Assembly (NCBI GenBank): GCA_001897795.1
Contig: MKUL01000023.1
Coordinates: 51,337 to 115,336 of the forward strand
Reading direction: 5' to 3'
DNA length: 64,000 nt
From: Alphaproteobacteria bacterium 41-28
GTDB lineage: Bacteria > Pseudomonadota > Alphaproteobacteria > UBA9655
Positions 49,799 to 58,983 of the stretch are shown here, piece by piece (position 1 is the first letter of the stretch; the number at the start of each line of letters is the position of its first letter). The position numbers and the translations under genes were made by a program. Below the pieces are notes generated by a model, which worked only from the letters and a program-made list of their open reading frames with translations, had not been told where the DNA came from and did no database searches.

Positions 49799-51537
49799 TG
49801 ATCTGACCTTATAAGTTTATAATCGTTTTTTATTTTGACGAATGCAAAATCATGAAGTCCATCTGTTTTTTTATTTGTTAACTTCAAAAATATCCTATTC
49901 AACCAATCGTCAGACTCGAAAACTAGGATTACGTCATATTCTTTTTTTAACATATTAATAAACTCTTCTTCGTTATCGACAACTGTTCTCCAGAAGTTGT
50001 CATTCTGAGGGCCGAAAGACCCCCTCGCTTCAATCTTACTTATTTCTCCATAACCAAGATAGCCAATAAGGTATCGTTGGATATTTACGCTGCCTTGCCA
50101 AATTGCTATAAAGCTTTTATTTTTTACCTCATATAAACTTTTAACTTTATCATATATATTTTTTGCCCTTACATAATGTTCTCTGATAGGAGCATATGCG
50201 AAAGAGGTTTTGTAAAAATAGCCTCCAACGACTACTGAAATAAGCACAGCGCTGAAGGAATTAGCTATCGAGGTATATTTTAAAATATGCTTTTCAACAT
50301 CAATAAAATTTTGGGCTTTTGAAAAAAGGATAGATAAAGCGTAAATGTAAGCTGGAACAAATAAATTCGCTAAATATCTTTCATAACTAATTAGAGTAGA
50401 AGACTCATAGTCTCCAAAGTAATAAATATATGTAAATACAGTACCTATAAAGTAGACAATCGAAAAAAGTGTATAAAACATAAAAACGTTTTTGTTTTTC
50501 CAAAAAATGAGGATCATGCTTAAAATGAAAGGGATAAAAAAAGATTTTAAATTAAAAGATTGGATGAGGAGTTGTTGGTAAACCGTGATGGCTTTTGGAC
50601 TCCATAAGTTACAATTGAATTCATAAATAGGTTTATGATACCAAGAAAAATAAAAGGACGTGAATGCGATCAGGAAATAAAAAAGCTGCTTTTTGTAACC
50701 GTTAATCCATAATATAAAAATTCCTGCAGGGAGCACAGCGATAAGAGGCTTCTTAATCATATAAGCTGAAAGAAGTGCTATAAGAAAGCATATGACATTC
50801 TCTGGCGTATTTTTTAATTGCTTTTTTTCTAAACTCCCCACCAAAAATAGAGTCGCTGATAAAAGGATATAAATTGGAAATTCAATTGTTAAGACTGAAA
50901 TATGATATAAATAAAATTCATAAAATATGAAGAAAATGGATAAAGTTAATAAAAGTATTGTTAAGAAACGTATTTTTAAAATCTCTTTGACAAAAAAAAT
51001 AAAAGCTAAAAAAAAGTTAATACGAACAGCATAAATAATAGTTTCGCTAAAATTCAAAGAAGTAAAAAATTGAAAAAATGCTGCTTGTAGTGTCCATAAC
51101 GGTGTATATGAATAGAATCCGTAGGAGATCTCACTGGGGGTAAATGTTCGTTCGTGATAAAAAACTTTGGGCGTCATTAGCCAATGTGAAAATTCGTCCC
51201 ATCCTGAAGGGATGTATTCAATGATAAAAATAAAAGGGGATAGCGCTAAAAGGGCTATTAAATAGTGTGATTTCAGGAAAGGCTTTATTCCCTCCCTCTT
51301 CAAAAGAAGTCCTACACCAATGATTGATGCCGCGACTGTTATATAACAAGCCACATCTAGCCTATTAGGAATGAATAACCAAAGCACATAGGTAAGAAGC
51401 ATGCTTGCCCAGAATCCCCAAAAAATGGCAGTTCCGGGTTTTTCAGAAATATTTTTTTCACTCGTAAACAAGGATAAAAAATAACTAGATCCTAGCCCTA
51501 CCACATTAAAAAGTAGGCATGCTATTATATTGCTCAC
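49795..51537 (-). CDS. Multi-pass membrane glycosyltransferase-like protein (GT39/ArnT-like)
   Basis: A 580-residue inner membrane protein with about 12 hydrophobic segments to residue 440 and a C-terminal soluble domain. The region IPSGWDEFSHWLMTPKVFYHER resembles the first periplasmic loop of GT-C enzymes, where an acidic residue after a W is catalytic. It probably transfers a sugar from a polyprenyl phosphate supplied by the GT2-GtrA partner encoded downstream in the same direction. No strict family hallmark is visible beyond topology. A/T-rich, and likely acquired with its partner. Confidence 0.65.
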   Translation of the reverse strand: MSNIIACLLFNVVGLGSSYFLSLFTSEKNISEKPGTAIFWGFWASMLLTYVLWLFIPNRLDVACYITVAASIIGVGLLLKREGIKPFLKSHYLIALLALSPFIFIIEYIPSGWDEFSHWLMTPKVFYHERTFTPSEISYGFYSYTPLWTLQAAFFQFFTSLNFSETIIYAVRINFFLAFIFFVKEILKIRFLTILLLTLSIFFIFYEFYLYHISVLTIEFPIYILLSATLFLVGSLEKKQLKNTPENVICFLIALLSAYMIKKPLIAVLPAGIFILWINGYKKQLFYFLIAFTSFYFSWYHKPIYEFNCNLWSPKAITVYQQLLIQSFNLKSFFIPFILSMILIFWKNKNVFMFYTLFSIVYFIGTVFTYIYYFGDYESSTLISYERYLANLFVPAYIYALSILFSKAQNFIDVEKHILKYTSIANSFSAVLISVVVGGYFYKTSFAYAPIREHYVRAKNIYDKVKSLYEVKNKSFIAIWQGSVNIQRYLIGYLGYGEISKIEARGSFGPQNDNFWRTVVDNEEEFINMLKKEYDVILVFESDDWLNRIFLKLTNKKTDGLHDFAFVKIKNDYKLIRSDQ

Positions 51538-51719
51538 GCTCCAAATTCCTTCTCTTTCTGTATTCTATTGGACAATGTATTTTCCGATCGATTATCGATT
51601 AAAGATGAAAAACCTTAATTCTTAAAAAGAAAAAATAAAACATATTCCAAGAAAAACATCAAGGAGAAATAAACCTTCGTTAAAAGACATGTATGAATTC
51701 TTAAAGAATTCTATCGAGT

Positions 51720-52442
51720 CTATTGGATTACCGTATAACGCCCTTTTCCTTGCAACGCGTCCATAATGCCATGAGGGTTCTGGATGGAGAACACCATGAT
51801 GGGAATTTGGCTTTCTCTGGCTAAGGCAATAGCTGCAGTATCCATAACCTTTAAATTTTCTGTCAAAACTTGTTGATAGGTGAGTGCAGGATAAAACACA
51901 GCGTCTTTGTGCTTCATGGGATCAGCACTATAAACGCCATCCACTTTTGTGCCTTTCATGAGAACTTGGCAATTTAGCTCGGATGCCCTTAAAGCAGCTG
52001 CAGAATCGGTTGTAAAATAAGGATTCCCCGTGCCTGCAGCGCAAATAACGATGCGACCCTTTTCCATGTGATGAGCGGCTCTTCTCCGAATATAGGGCTC
52101 ACATATGGTTTGCATGGGGATGGCTGACATGACACGTGTATCAATTCCCATTTGATCAAGCTTATTTTGCAAGGCCAAAGCATTCATTATGGTGGCAAGC
52201 ATCCCCATTTGATCAGAGGTTGTGCGCTCAATCCCTTGTTTTTCACCCTTTAGTCCCCGAAAGATATTCCCCCCTCCCACAACAATGGCTTGCTCAACAC
52301 CTATCTCATAGGCCTCTTGAATTTCGTTGCAGATGCGCTCAATGGTTTGTGAATCGAGCCCATAAGGTTGATCCCCCATCAAAGCTTCGCCAGACAGCTT
52401 TAACAAGATCCGTTTATAGAGAGGTTTTGGAGGAGTATTCAT
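51720..52442 (-). CDS. pyrH: UMP kinase
   Basis: A 240-residue amino-acid-kinase-fold enzyme phosphorylating UMP to UDP. KRILLKLSGEALMGDQPYG, then VGGGNIFRGLKG and PYFTTDSAAALRASELNCQ are the family motifs; GTGNPYFTTD is the nucleotide site. The frame could start at ATG 52451 (three residues longer). In related genomes frr follows directly; here the order is broken by the glycosyltransferase island. tsf and rpsB are not next to it. Confidence 0.95.
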   Translation of the reverse strand: MNTPPKPLYKRILLKLSGEALMGDQPYGLDSQTIERICNEIQEAYEIGVEQAIVVGGGNIFRGLKGEKQGIERTTSDQMGMLATIMNALALQNKLDQMGIDTRVMSAIPMQTICEPYIRRRAAHHMEKGRIVICAAGTGNPYFTTDSAAALRASELNCQVLMKGTKVDGVYSADPMKHKDAVFYPALTYQQVLTENLKVMDTAAIALARESQIPIMVFSIQNPHGIMDALQGKGRYTVIQ

Positions 52443-52561
52443 GAGATCCATTTCTACATTTCGTTTTTGACTTCAGAAGTTTCAATTTCCTCCTTGTTTT
52501 AAGGCTACTTATCGCAATGAGCAATTAAAAAATACATGAAGGTTTCACATGAAATAAGGAG

Positions 52562-53317
52562 TCACATGACGCCTGTTTTCTTCATATCTTGTGATTCTCC
52601 CGTAAGACTCCGGATGATCCCACGAAGAGTACGCACCTCTTGTTCGGTTAAACGTGCTCTTTGGAAAATGTTCCGTATGTTGCGGATCATGTTGGCGCGT
52701 TTTTTTTGATGACGCAAAAAACCTGTGCGATCAAGTTCTTCCTCCAAATGTGAGAAAAGATTTCCGAGATCTTCGCGTGTGGCAAGACAGGTGCGCCCTG
52801 TCCTGAAGATTTGCGTAGGATAAGAGGAAGCATGCACAAACCATTCATAAGCAATCAAGGCTACCGCATGCGCTAGATTGAGTGAGGGAAAGTCAGGTTT
52901 TGAAGGGATTTTAATTAGAGCTTCACATAAGGATATGTCTTCATTACAAAGGCCACACCGTTCTCCTCCAAATAAAACGCCTACTTTTTCTCCTTGTTGA
53001 GCTGTGGAGGCAAGACGTTGAAGGGCCGGATTGGGAGCATAAATAGACTTGATCATGTCAGGAATGCGGCTTGATGTTGCAAAAATGCGATTCAAGTCAC
53101 TAATGGCTGCTAAGGTAGAAGGACAAACTTGTGCATTTTCGAGAATTTTTTCAGCACCTGCAGAAAGGGGGATTGCTTCAGGATTTGGCCACCCATCACG
53201 CGGTCTGACAAGCCTTAAATCAGTAAGACCAAAATTTAACATTGCTCTTGCAACAGCACCTATGTTTTGGCCAAGTTGAGGCTCGACCAGAATAATCACT
53301 AATGTATTTTCGTCCAC
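52562..53317 (-). CDS. tRNA/rRNA methyltransferase, SpoU family, TrmJ-like
   Basis: A 251-residue SPOUT methylase. Motif 1 VEPQLGQNIGAVARAMLNFGL, motif 2 GVLFGGERCGL, and motif 3 IPSKPDFPSLNLAHAVALIAYE are all present. TrmJ 2'-O-methylates position 32 of tRNAs. A C-terminal extension of about 80 residues fits the TrmJ branch. It starts 12 bases after cysS ends. Confidence 0.9.
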   Translation of the reverse strand: MDENTLVIILVEPQLGQNIGAVARAMLNFGLTDLRLVRPRDGWPNPEAIPLSAGAEKILENAQVCPSTLAAISDLNRIFATSSRIPDMIKSIYAPNPALQRLASTAQQGEKVGVLFGGERCGLCNEDISLCEALIKIPSKPDFPSLNLAHAVALIAYEWFVHASSYPTQIFRTGRTCLATREDLGNLFSHLEEELDRTGFLRHQKKRANMIRNIRNIFQRARLTEQEVRTLRGIIRSLTGESQDMKKTGVM

Positions 53318-53329
53318 AAACCCTCATTA

Positions 53330-54691
53330 TTATTGTTGTCTCCATGTGGTCCCTTGCGGACCATCTTCTAAAAGAATTCCTGCTTTTAAAAGCTTATGAC
53401 GGAGGCGATCAGCTTCAGCGAAATTTTTTTGTTGCCTTGCTTGATTGCGTGCCTCAATAAGCGCTAAAATTGCGGTTTCGTCAATCCCTACTTTTCCTTT
53501 AAACCAACTTTCAGGATCTTGTTGTAACAGTCCAAGCCAGGCACCACTGGCCTTTAAGGTAGCCGCTAACTGATTTTTTTCACTTGTGTTTGAGGCCTTG
53601 TGAAGGCGGGTGGCTAGCTCATGGAGAACGGAAATAGCTAAAGGAGTATTGAGGTCATCTTCAAGAGCTGCTGTGATAGGTTCAAAAGCCTCGGCTTCCT
53701 GACGAAGTTCATACCCCCGTAAAGCATTATAAAGGCGATCAAGGCTTTGGCGGCTCTGCAGGACCACCTGATCATTCCAATCTAGAGGTTGGCGGTAATG
53801 AGAGGACAAAAGAACAAAACGAACAAGTTCTCCGGGCATTTTTTCAAGAAGTTGGTGAATGGTGATAAAATTCCCCAAGGATTTAGACATCTTTTCACCA
53901 TTTACGGTAAGCATGCCATTATGCAACCACATACGCGCAAAAGTTTCAGGACCAAAACAAGCCTGACTTTGGGCTATTTCATTTTCATGATGAGGAAAAA
54001 TGAGATCTTGGCCTCCCCCGTGAATGTCAAAGGTCTCGCCCAAGTATTTTAAAGCCATAGCTGAACATTCGATATGCCAACCGGGTCGTCCATATCCCCA
54101 GGGGCTTTCCCATCCCGGGATTCCGTTTTCGGAGGGCTTCCAGAGGATAAAATCTTCAGGCTCGCTTTTGTAAGGGGCGACCTCAACCCGGGCACCTGCT
54201 ATCATTTCATCATGATTGCAACGCGAAAGTTGGCCATAATGAGAGAAACTCTTCACTGAAAAGAGAACATGACCCTCACTTTCATAGGCGTGTCCCTTTT
54301 CAAGAAGACATTCGATTAAGGAGATCATCTCATTCACATGTGCTGTTGCAAGAGGTTCTACACTGGGCGGGAGATTCCCCAGCGCTTTCATGTCTTCATG
54401 AAAATAACGGGCGGTTCTGTGGGTCAGATCATAAATCTCTTCTCCATTTTCTTGAGAAGCTTTAATGATTTTATCATCAATATCCGTGATATTTCGCACG
54501 TAGGTGACCTTCGGGTAGAGCTTTTTTAAAAGTCGGTTTAAGACATCAAAAATAACATACGGACGGGCATTTCCAATGTGGGCATAATCATAAACCGTCA
54601 CTCCACAGACATAAAAACGCACGTTTTTTGGATCTAAAGGAATAAAAGGCTCTTTTTTACGTGTTAAGGTATTGTATAAGATCAATGGCAT
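53330..54691 (-). CDS. cysS: Cysteinyl-tRNA synthetase
   Basis: A 453-residue class I synthetase. [21 protein letters not shown] holds a zinc Cys and HIGN (HIGH); [39 protein letters not shown] with the remaining zinc ligands, and [13 protein letters not shown] follow. Starts two bases after the gltX stop, so cotranscribed with it. Confidence 0.97.
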   Translation of the reverse strand: MPLILYNTLTRKKEPFIPLDPKNVRFYVCGVTVYDYAHIGNARPYVIFDVLNRLLKKLYPKVTYVRNITDIDDKIIKASQENGEEIYDLTHRTARYFHEDMKALGNLPPSVEPLATAHVNEMISLIECLLEKGHAYESEGHVLFSVKSFSHYGQLSRCNHDEMIAGARVEVAPYKSEPEDFILWKPSENGIPGWESPWGYGRPGWHIECSAMALKYLGETFDIHGGGQDLIFPHHENEIAQSQACFGPETFARMWLHNGMLTVNGEKMSKSLGNFITIHQLLEKMPGELVRFVLLSSHYRQPLDWNDQVVLQSRQSLDRLYNALRGYELRQEAEAFEPITAALEDDLNTPLAISVLHELATRLHKASNTSEKNQLAATLKASGAWLGLLQQDPESWFKGKVGIDETAILALIEARNQARQQKNFAEADRLRHKLLKAGILLEDGPQGTTWRQQ

Positions 54692-54693
54692 TT

Positions 54694-56037
54694 TTAGACT
54701 CTAGCAGTTTGAAGTCGATTAAGTACTCTGGAGCGGCCCATCAAGAGAATCAAGTCTTTTAATTCGGGGCCATGTTCCTGTCCTGTAAGTGCGCGCCTTA
54801 TGGGCATAAAGAGGTCCTTTCCTTTGAGGCCCGTTTCTTCTTTAACCTCATCCATCCATGTTTTGAAGGTGCTTTCATCCCAGGGTTCGGGAGGTAAAAA
54901 GTGTTCAGCAACTTCTAAAAGGCTCACATTTTCTTCCTCGAAGGTTTTATGGCCATAACAAATGGTCCACCATTCTTTGATATCGTGAAATTTTGTAATA
55001 TTTTTTTGAACCAATGCCCAAAATGCAGGCGTTGCCTCATTCATCCCCATGGCTTCAAGCTGTGGCTTGACTTGATCAAAGGAAAGGATCTGGAGGATTC
55101 GAATATTCATATGCCATAGATCTTCGGGATCAAGTTTTGGAGTTGCCCTTCCAAACTTCTTAATATCAAATTCGTTCAAAACTCCCTTCAGACTGATGTG
55201 GGGTGTGATGGGATCGGAAGTACCTAACTTTGCTAAGAGACTGTTGATAGCCATAGGCTCAAGCCCGTCTTGACGGAGTTGCACCAAGCTAAGGCTTCCC
55301 TCTCGCTTAGAAAGCCCCTCTCCTTGACGACCAGAAATAAGAGCGAGATGGGCGAATTGGATTGAATTTGTCTCGTCCTTGAGGGCTTCCATGATTTGAA
55401 TTTGAATGGCAGTGTTTGTAACATGGTCTTCTCCCCGAATGATGTGGGTGATGTCCATCTCTAAATCATCTACAGCTGTTGCTAAAGTAAAGACAGGAGA
55501 CCCGTCTTCCCGAATAAGGATCGGATCATTTAACAGTTCTCCTTGGAAGATAACTTCTCCTCTTACGAGGTCTTTCCACTGAATTTCGCCCTTTTCCATT
55601 TTAAATCGCCAATGGGGATTTCGCCCTTCTTCCTTATATTTTTCAAGTTGGGTAGGTGTTAAGGAAAGAGAGGCTCTATTATAAAGAGGGGGCTTTCCAG
55701 AAGAAAGTTGGATCTTCCTCTGGAGATCAAGCTCCTCTGATGTTTCATAACATGGATATAGCCTTCCCTTGGCTTTCAGAACTTCAGCGGCTAACCCATA
55801 TTGCATCAGTCGATCTGATTGTTTTACCAATTCATCATAAGATAGGCCTAACCAATGGAGATCATCCTGGATCTGATCCGCATATTTTTGTTGGGAGCGT
55901 TGGGCGTCCGTATCATCTAGACGTAAGATAAATAATCCTTTATGGGCTCGCGCAAAAAGCCAGTTAATAAGGGCTGTTCGCGTATTTCCCAAATGAAGGT
56001 AACCAGTGGGGGAGGGAGCAAATCGTAGTTTCGTCAT
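54694..56037 (-). CDS. gltX: Glutamyl-tRNA synthetase
   Basis: A 447-residue class I synthetase. RFAPSPTGYLHLGNTRTALINW at the start has the HIGH equivalent (HLGN); GLSKREGSLSLVQLR is the KMSKS equivalent. In alphaproteobacteria this enzyme may charge Glu or, as GluRS2, also other tRNAs before amidation; which type is not decided here. Its first about 35 codons are duplicated at 56522-56632. Confidence 0.95.
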   Translation of the reverse strand: MTKLRFAPSPTGYLHLGNTRTALINWLFARAHKGLFILRLDDTDAQRSQQKYADQIQDDLHWLGLSYDELVKQSDRLMQYGLAAEVLKAKGRLYPCYETSEELDLQRKIQLSSGKPPLYNRASLSLTPTQLEKYKEEGRNPHWRFKMEKGEIQWKDLVRGEVIFQGELLNDPILIREDGSPVFTLATAVDDLEMDITHIIRGEDHVTNTAIQIQIMEALKDETNSIQFAHLALISGRQGEGLSKREGSLSLVQLRQDGLEPMAINSLLAKLGTSDPITPHISLKGVLNEFDIKKFGRATPKLDPEDLWHMNIRILQILSFDQVKPQLEAMGMNEATPAFWALVQKNITKFHDIKEWWTICYGHKTFEEENVSLLEVAEHFLPPEPWDESTFKTWMDEVKEETGLKGKDLFMPIRRALTGQEHGPELKDLILLMGRSRVLNRLQTARV

Positions 56038-56146
56038 TGTTGTATCTTTGCAACTTTCTAATAGATTTTCCTAAAAATTTATCGGTTTTTTTAATCATAC
56101 TTTAAATCATGGTATTACATAACCTCGATAACTTTCAAGAAAGGAT

Positions 56147-56407
56147 ATAAACGCGAAGAAAGTTTCGTTAACTGCACTTCTAGGAATGGCGACAGTTTGT
56201 CTTGCGGCGGCTTCTACGGAGACACTCTTACCAGGTTGTCCAAAGGCTTTCCAAGGTTTTGGTCTTAAGGACATTATCGGTTATGATGTTGGTTTTGGTA
56301 AGCGTAACGATGTCTTTACACGTAGGAGTTTTGCTTCAAATGGAACGCTTATTAGTTCTGAATTCAACGGTTCAAGGACTGATTTAGGTCTTGTGTTTTG
56401 CAAATAA
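56147..56407 (+). pseudogene. Truncated, start-less copy of the outer membrane beta-barrel gene
   Basis: Compared with the gene at 56747, the two start ATGs have become ATA and GCG. The frame then reads KVSLTALLGMATVCLAAAST and ETLLPGCPKAFQGFGLKDII, nearly the same signal peptide and mature start as the intact copy, and diverges before ending at TAA (56405-56407). About 500 bases of the barrel are missing, judging from the change in offset between copies. An internal ATG (56186) could start only a shortened signal peptide, so this is very likely a dead duplicate. Confidence 0.75.
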
Positions 56408-56521
56408 TCTCGGGCACGAACCTGTGGAATGGTCTAGACTTCGGCGGGTAATTTTCTTCGAAGGCTTTTCATCCACTTTTCAAATTGTGTGAGGACAAGT
56501 CCCCCTGCTTGGACATAATTT

Positions 56522-56632
56522 AGTATTATCCTTTATGGGCTCGCTCAAAAAACTAGTTAATAAAAGCTGTTCTCGTGTTTTCCAAATGGAGGTAATCGGT
56601 GGGGGAAGAAGCAATGCGTTGTTTTGTCATTG
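56522..56632 (-). pseudogene. Duplicated fragment of the gltX 5' end
   Basis: Aligns with 55929-56039 at an offset of 593 bases with many substitutions (for example atcctttatgggctcgc is shared). It corresponds to the first about 35 codons of gltX plus its start, on the minus strand. It is the left border of the second copy of the tandem duplication. Confidence 0.75.
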
Positions 56633-56746
56633 TTGTATCTTTGCAACTTTCTAAAAAATTTTTCTAAAAATTATCGATTTTTTTAAAACCGTTTCTCAAA
56701 GCGTGATATTACATAACTTCGATAACTTTCAAGAAAGGATATGAAC

Positions 56747-57490
56747 ATGAAGAAAGTTTCATTATTTGCATTTCTCTTAGCGACAGGGACATCAGTTGGT
56801 GTAACTGCAGCTTCAGCAGAAACCTTAGTACCAGGTTGTCCAAAGGCTTTCCAAGGCTTTGGTATCAGAGGTATTATAGGCTATACTGTTGGCTTCGCCA
56901 AGGAAAGAACAAGAATTGTTAATGAAGATTCAGGCGTAGCTGCTTTCAGCCGTTCTGATATTGGATTTAGAGGGCTCAACGGAGGTCTCGGTGTAGACTA
57001 TACTCACCGTTTGTGTAATTGGGCAATCGGAATTGGTTTCGATGCACTTTGGTCAAATACAAATGGTAAGCATAGAAGCAGAGTATTTGATGAAGATTCA
57101 GGCGAAGTCATTTCTTTCAATCATACTAAAACTCGTTTGAGAAACTCTCTCCAACTCTTTGGACGTTTAGGTTATGTCATCGGCGGTCAAGTCATGCCTT
57201 TCGTAGGTCTTGGTTGGGATAACTCCGCATGGAAGCAAAAAGCTTCATTTGCTGACTCTGATGGGGATCACTTTAGAACTCACAAGCGTAAGCGTATCAA
57301 TTCCTTCTTGTGGAAATTCGGTGTGGACTTCTTGGCTACAAAACATTGTATCATTGGAGCTGAGTACACCGGAACAGCTGGAGGTCGTCTAAGGGCTCAC
57401 AAATCTTTCGTTGAAGATGATGTGACTGTAAAGAGCCACAGCAGACCACAAAACAATACATTTGCTTTGACATTCAAGGTTATCTATTAA
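56747..57490 (+). CDS. Outer membrane beta-barrel protein
   Basis: A 247-residue exported protein. Signal peptide MKKVSLFAFLLATGTSVGVTAASA, then ETLVPGCPKAFQGFG. The rest is alternating beta strands with a Gly/Tyr/aromatic pattern (GLGVDYTHRLCNWAIGIGFDALW, LFGRLGYVIGGQVMPFVGLGWD, FLWKFGVDFLATKHCIIGAEYTG) and a C-terminal TFALTFKVIY strand ending in an aromatic, as needed for BAM recognition. Likely an 8-strand OmpA/Omp25-like barrel. Cysteines at three or four places are unusual for a barrel. I chose the second ATG (56747) because AAAGG is eight bases upstream; 56741 is the alternative. Confidence 0.8.
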   Translation: MKKVSLFAFLLATGTSVGVTAASAETLVPGCPKAFQGFGIRGIIGYTVGFAKERTRIVNEDSGVAAFSRSDIGFRGLNGGLGVDYTHRLCNWAIGIGFDALWSNTNGKHRSRVFDEDSGEVISFNHTKTRLRNSLQLFGRLGYVIGGQVMPFVGLGWDNSAWKQKASFADSDGDHFRTHKRKRINSFLWKFGVDFLATKHCIIGAEYTGTAGGRLRAHKSFVEDDVTVKSHSRPQNNTFALTFKVIY

Positions 57491-57540
57491 TCTTTGTGTC
57501 TAGTAAACATACGCGGGTGAAAACCCGTTCTATGGATTGT

Positions 57541-57567
57541 ACTTCGGCGGGTAACTCCCGCCGAAGT
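57541..57567 (+). terminator. Hairpin terminator after the beta-barrel gene
   Basis: An 11-bp perfect stem: ACTTCGGCGGG (57541-57551) and CCCGCCGAAGT (57557-57567), loop TAACT, then CATTTCT. A smaller stem (CGGGT/ACCCG) precedes it at 57514-57527. A degenerate version of the large stem follows the pseudogene at 56438. Confidence 0.65.
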
Positions 57568-58420
57568 CATTTCTACATCACTCCCGTCGCGCACTTTGCG
57601 TAGAAAGCTCGTATGGGATAATTTGATATCTGACCACCGGACGTTTTTCTAAAGCAACACATCGCCATCTCCCTCGTTCGTCATTCCCGCGAAAGCGCAC
57701 TCGTGTCCGGGGAAAATATGAAATGTAAAAAAGAAGTAACCTTAAGTTCTTGATTGCTCTCGCGGCGGCGTAGCATTGGCGTAGCCGGGTCGGAGCAAAA
57801 CTCCTCGCAAAGACGAACTGGTGGTACATTCGTTGCTAATACCCAACCGTCCCCCGGTTCATCCCCGACTTGATCGGGGACCAGGGCTAAAGCTTGCGAT
57901 CCCCGTGAAAACGAGGGAAAGCAATCCAGATTTTTTTGAGAGAGTTTTAGAAATTCTATTTTTTAAGTTTATAATCGGCCTATCTTTCTCTAAGAGAAGG
58001 AATACCTAATTTTTTCAATAGTACTTCACACTTTCTCCGGACACTAGTGCGCGAAAGCGGTGACCCAGGAATCTATTGAACAAAACAGTTTTTGATAAAT
58101 TTTTTATGCGTTTAGTCAACGATTAAAAATTGAGCGAGCTGCATTCCTTTGGAATGCGTTGTTGTAACTGGGTTTCCGTTTTGCGGGAATGACGAGTGTG
58201 GGGTGAAAGCCAGAGATAAATAAAAACGTCAGGTGTTAAGATTTGATATATTTTATTTGGCCAATTCGTTACGTTTCTTCTAAAACGTAGTCTTTTATGA
58301 TAGAATCAAATTTAATCCTTGTTTGTTTTTGACTTGATCGTATGGGAGGGAAATATCGCAACAATATTAAGTGAATTTTTAATCATAAGAAATTAAACCA
58401 AAATATGAGGGAGATAACAC
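57568..58420. other. Non-coding stretch packed with decayed palindromic repeats
   Basis: About 850 bases without a gene. It includes a decayed family-1 copy (ggagcaaaactcctcgcaaa at about 57790, aaagcaatccag at about 57920), a pair of inverted ccggacac(g/t)agtgcgc elements (57684-57716 and 58033-58065), a hairpin ccccgacttgatcgggg (57864-57880), and ggaatgcg/gcgggaatgacgag near 58150-58195. Upstream of msrB it becomes A/T-rich. Confidence 0.6.
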
Positions 58421-58978
58421 ATGGGAAAATTAACATTTTATTTATTAATTTCTGGGATACTGTTTTTGCCGATTAAAGGATATTGCCTTGAAGGCCTAAA
58501 TCAAAAACAGGGGACGCAAACAGTGGATTATGCAAAACAACCTAGCTCCTACTACGAAGAAAATCTATCCAAGGAAGCTTTTTATGTTTGCCGTCAAAAA
58601 GGGACTGAGAAACCATTCTCCGGTAAATATGATAAGTTTTATGAGAAGGGGACTTATATGTGCGCCTGTTGCGGGGGCGATTATCCCTTGTATAGTTCGG
58701 CTGCGAAATTTGATTCTAAAACGGGGTGGCCAAGTTTCTGGGAACCCATTAATCCTTCCCATATAAAGCTAACTGAAGATAAAAGCATAATTCATTGGGC
58801 TTTGGGAGCTCGGACTGAAGTTTTATGCGCACGATGTGGGTCGCACCTTGGTCATGTATTTGATGATGGTCCGGCTCCCACGGGAAAACGCTATTGCATG
58901 AATTCTGTAGCCCTTCATTTTGTGCCAGAAGGGCAGAAGGCCAAGCGAACTTTTCCTCCCCCTTCAGAGCATAGGTGA
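58421..58978 (+). CDS. msrB: Exported peptide-methionine (R)-S-oxide reductase
   Basis: A 185-residue protein. A signal peptide (LTFYLLISGILFLPIKGYC) shows it acts in the periplasm. The MsrB domain has YEENLSKEAFYVCRQKGTEKPFSGKY, zinc ligands CAC-C (YMCACCGGDYPLY) and CARC, the catalytic RYCMNSVAL, and GWPSFWEPI. It reduces R-methionine sulfoxide of exported proteins. msrA, also with a signal peptide, starts five bases after the stop; together they repair both diastereomers. Confidence 0.92.
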   Translation: MGKLTFYLLISGILFLPIKGYCLEGLNQKQGTQTVDYAKQPSSYYEENLSKEAFYVCRQKGTEKPFSGKYDKFYEKGTYMCACCGGDYPLYSSAAKFDSKTGWPSFWEPINPSHIKLTEDKSIIHWALGARTEVLCARCGSHLGHVFDDGPAPTGKRYCMNSVALHFVPEGQKAKRTFPPPSEHR

Positions 58979-58983
58979 GAGTG

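Larger units (their letters stand above)
56038..56740. other. Tandem duplicated module between gltX and the beta-barrel gene
   Basis: This 700-base region is a decayed copy of what follows it. The leader (about 56041-56146), the start of the beta-barrel gene (56147-56407) and a degenerate hairpin (56438-56463) each have a better-kept counterpart about 594 to 1103 bases downstream. After the hairpin comes a copy of the gltX 5' end. Confidence 0.7.

Noticed and set aside
58974..58983. GTG at 58975 as start of msrA
   Set aside because: It would overlap the msrB stop and leaves no space for the ribosome binding site; the ATG nine bases on is better placed.
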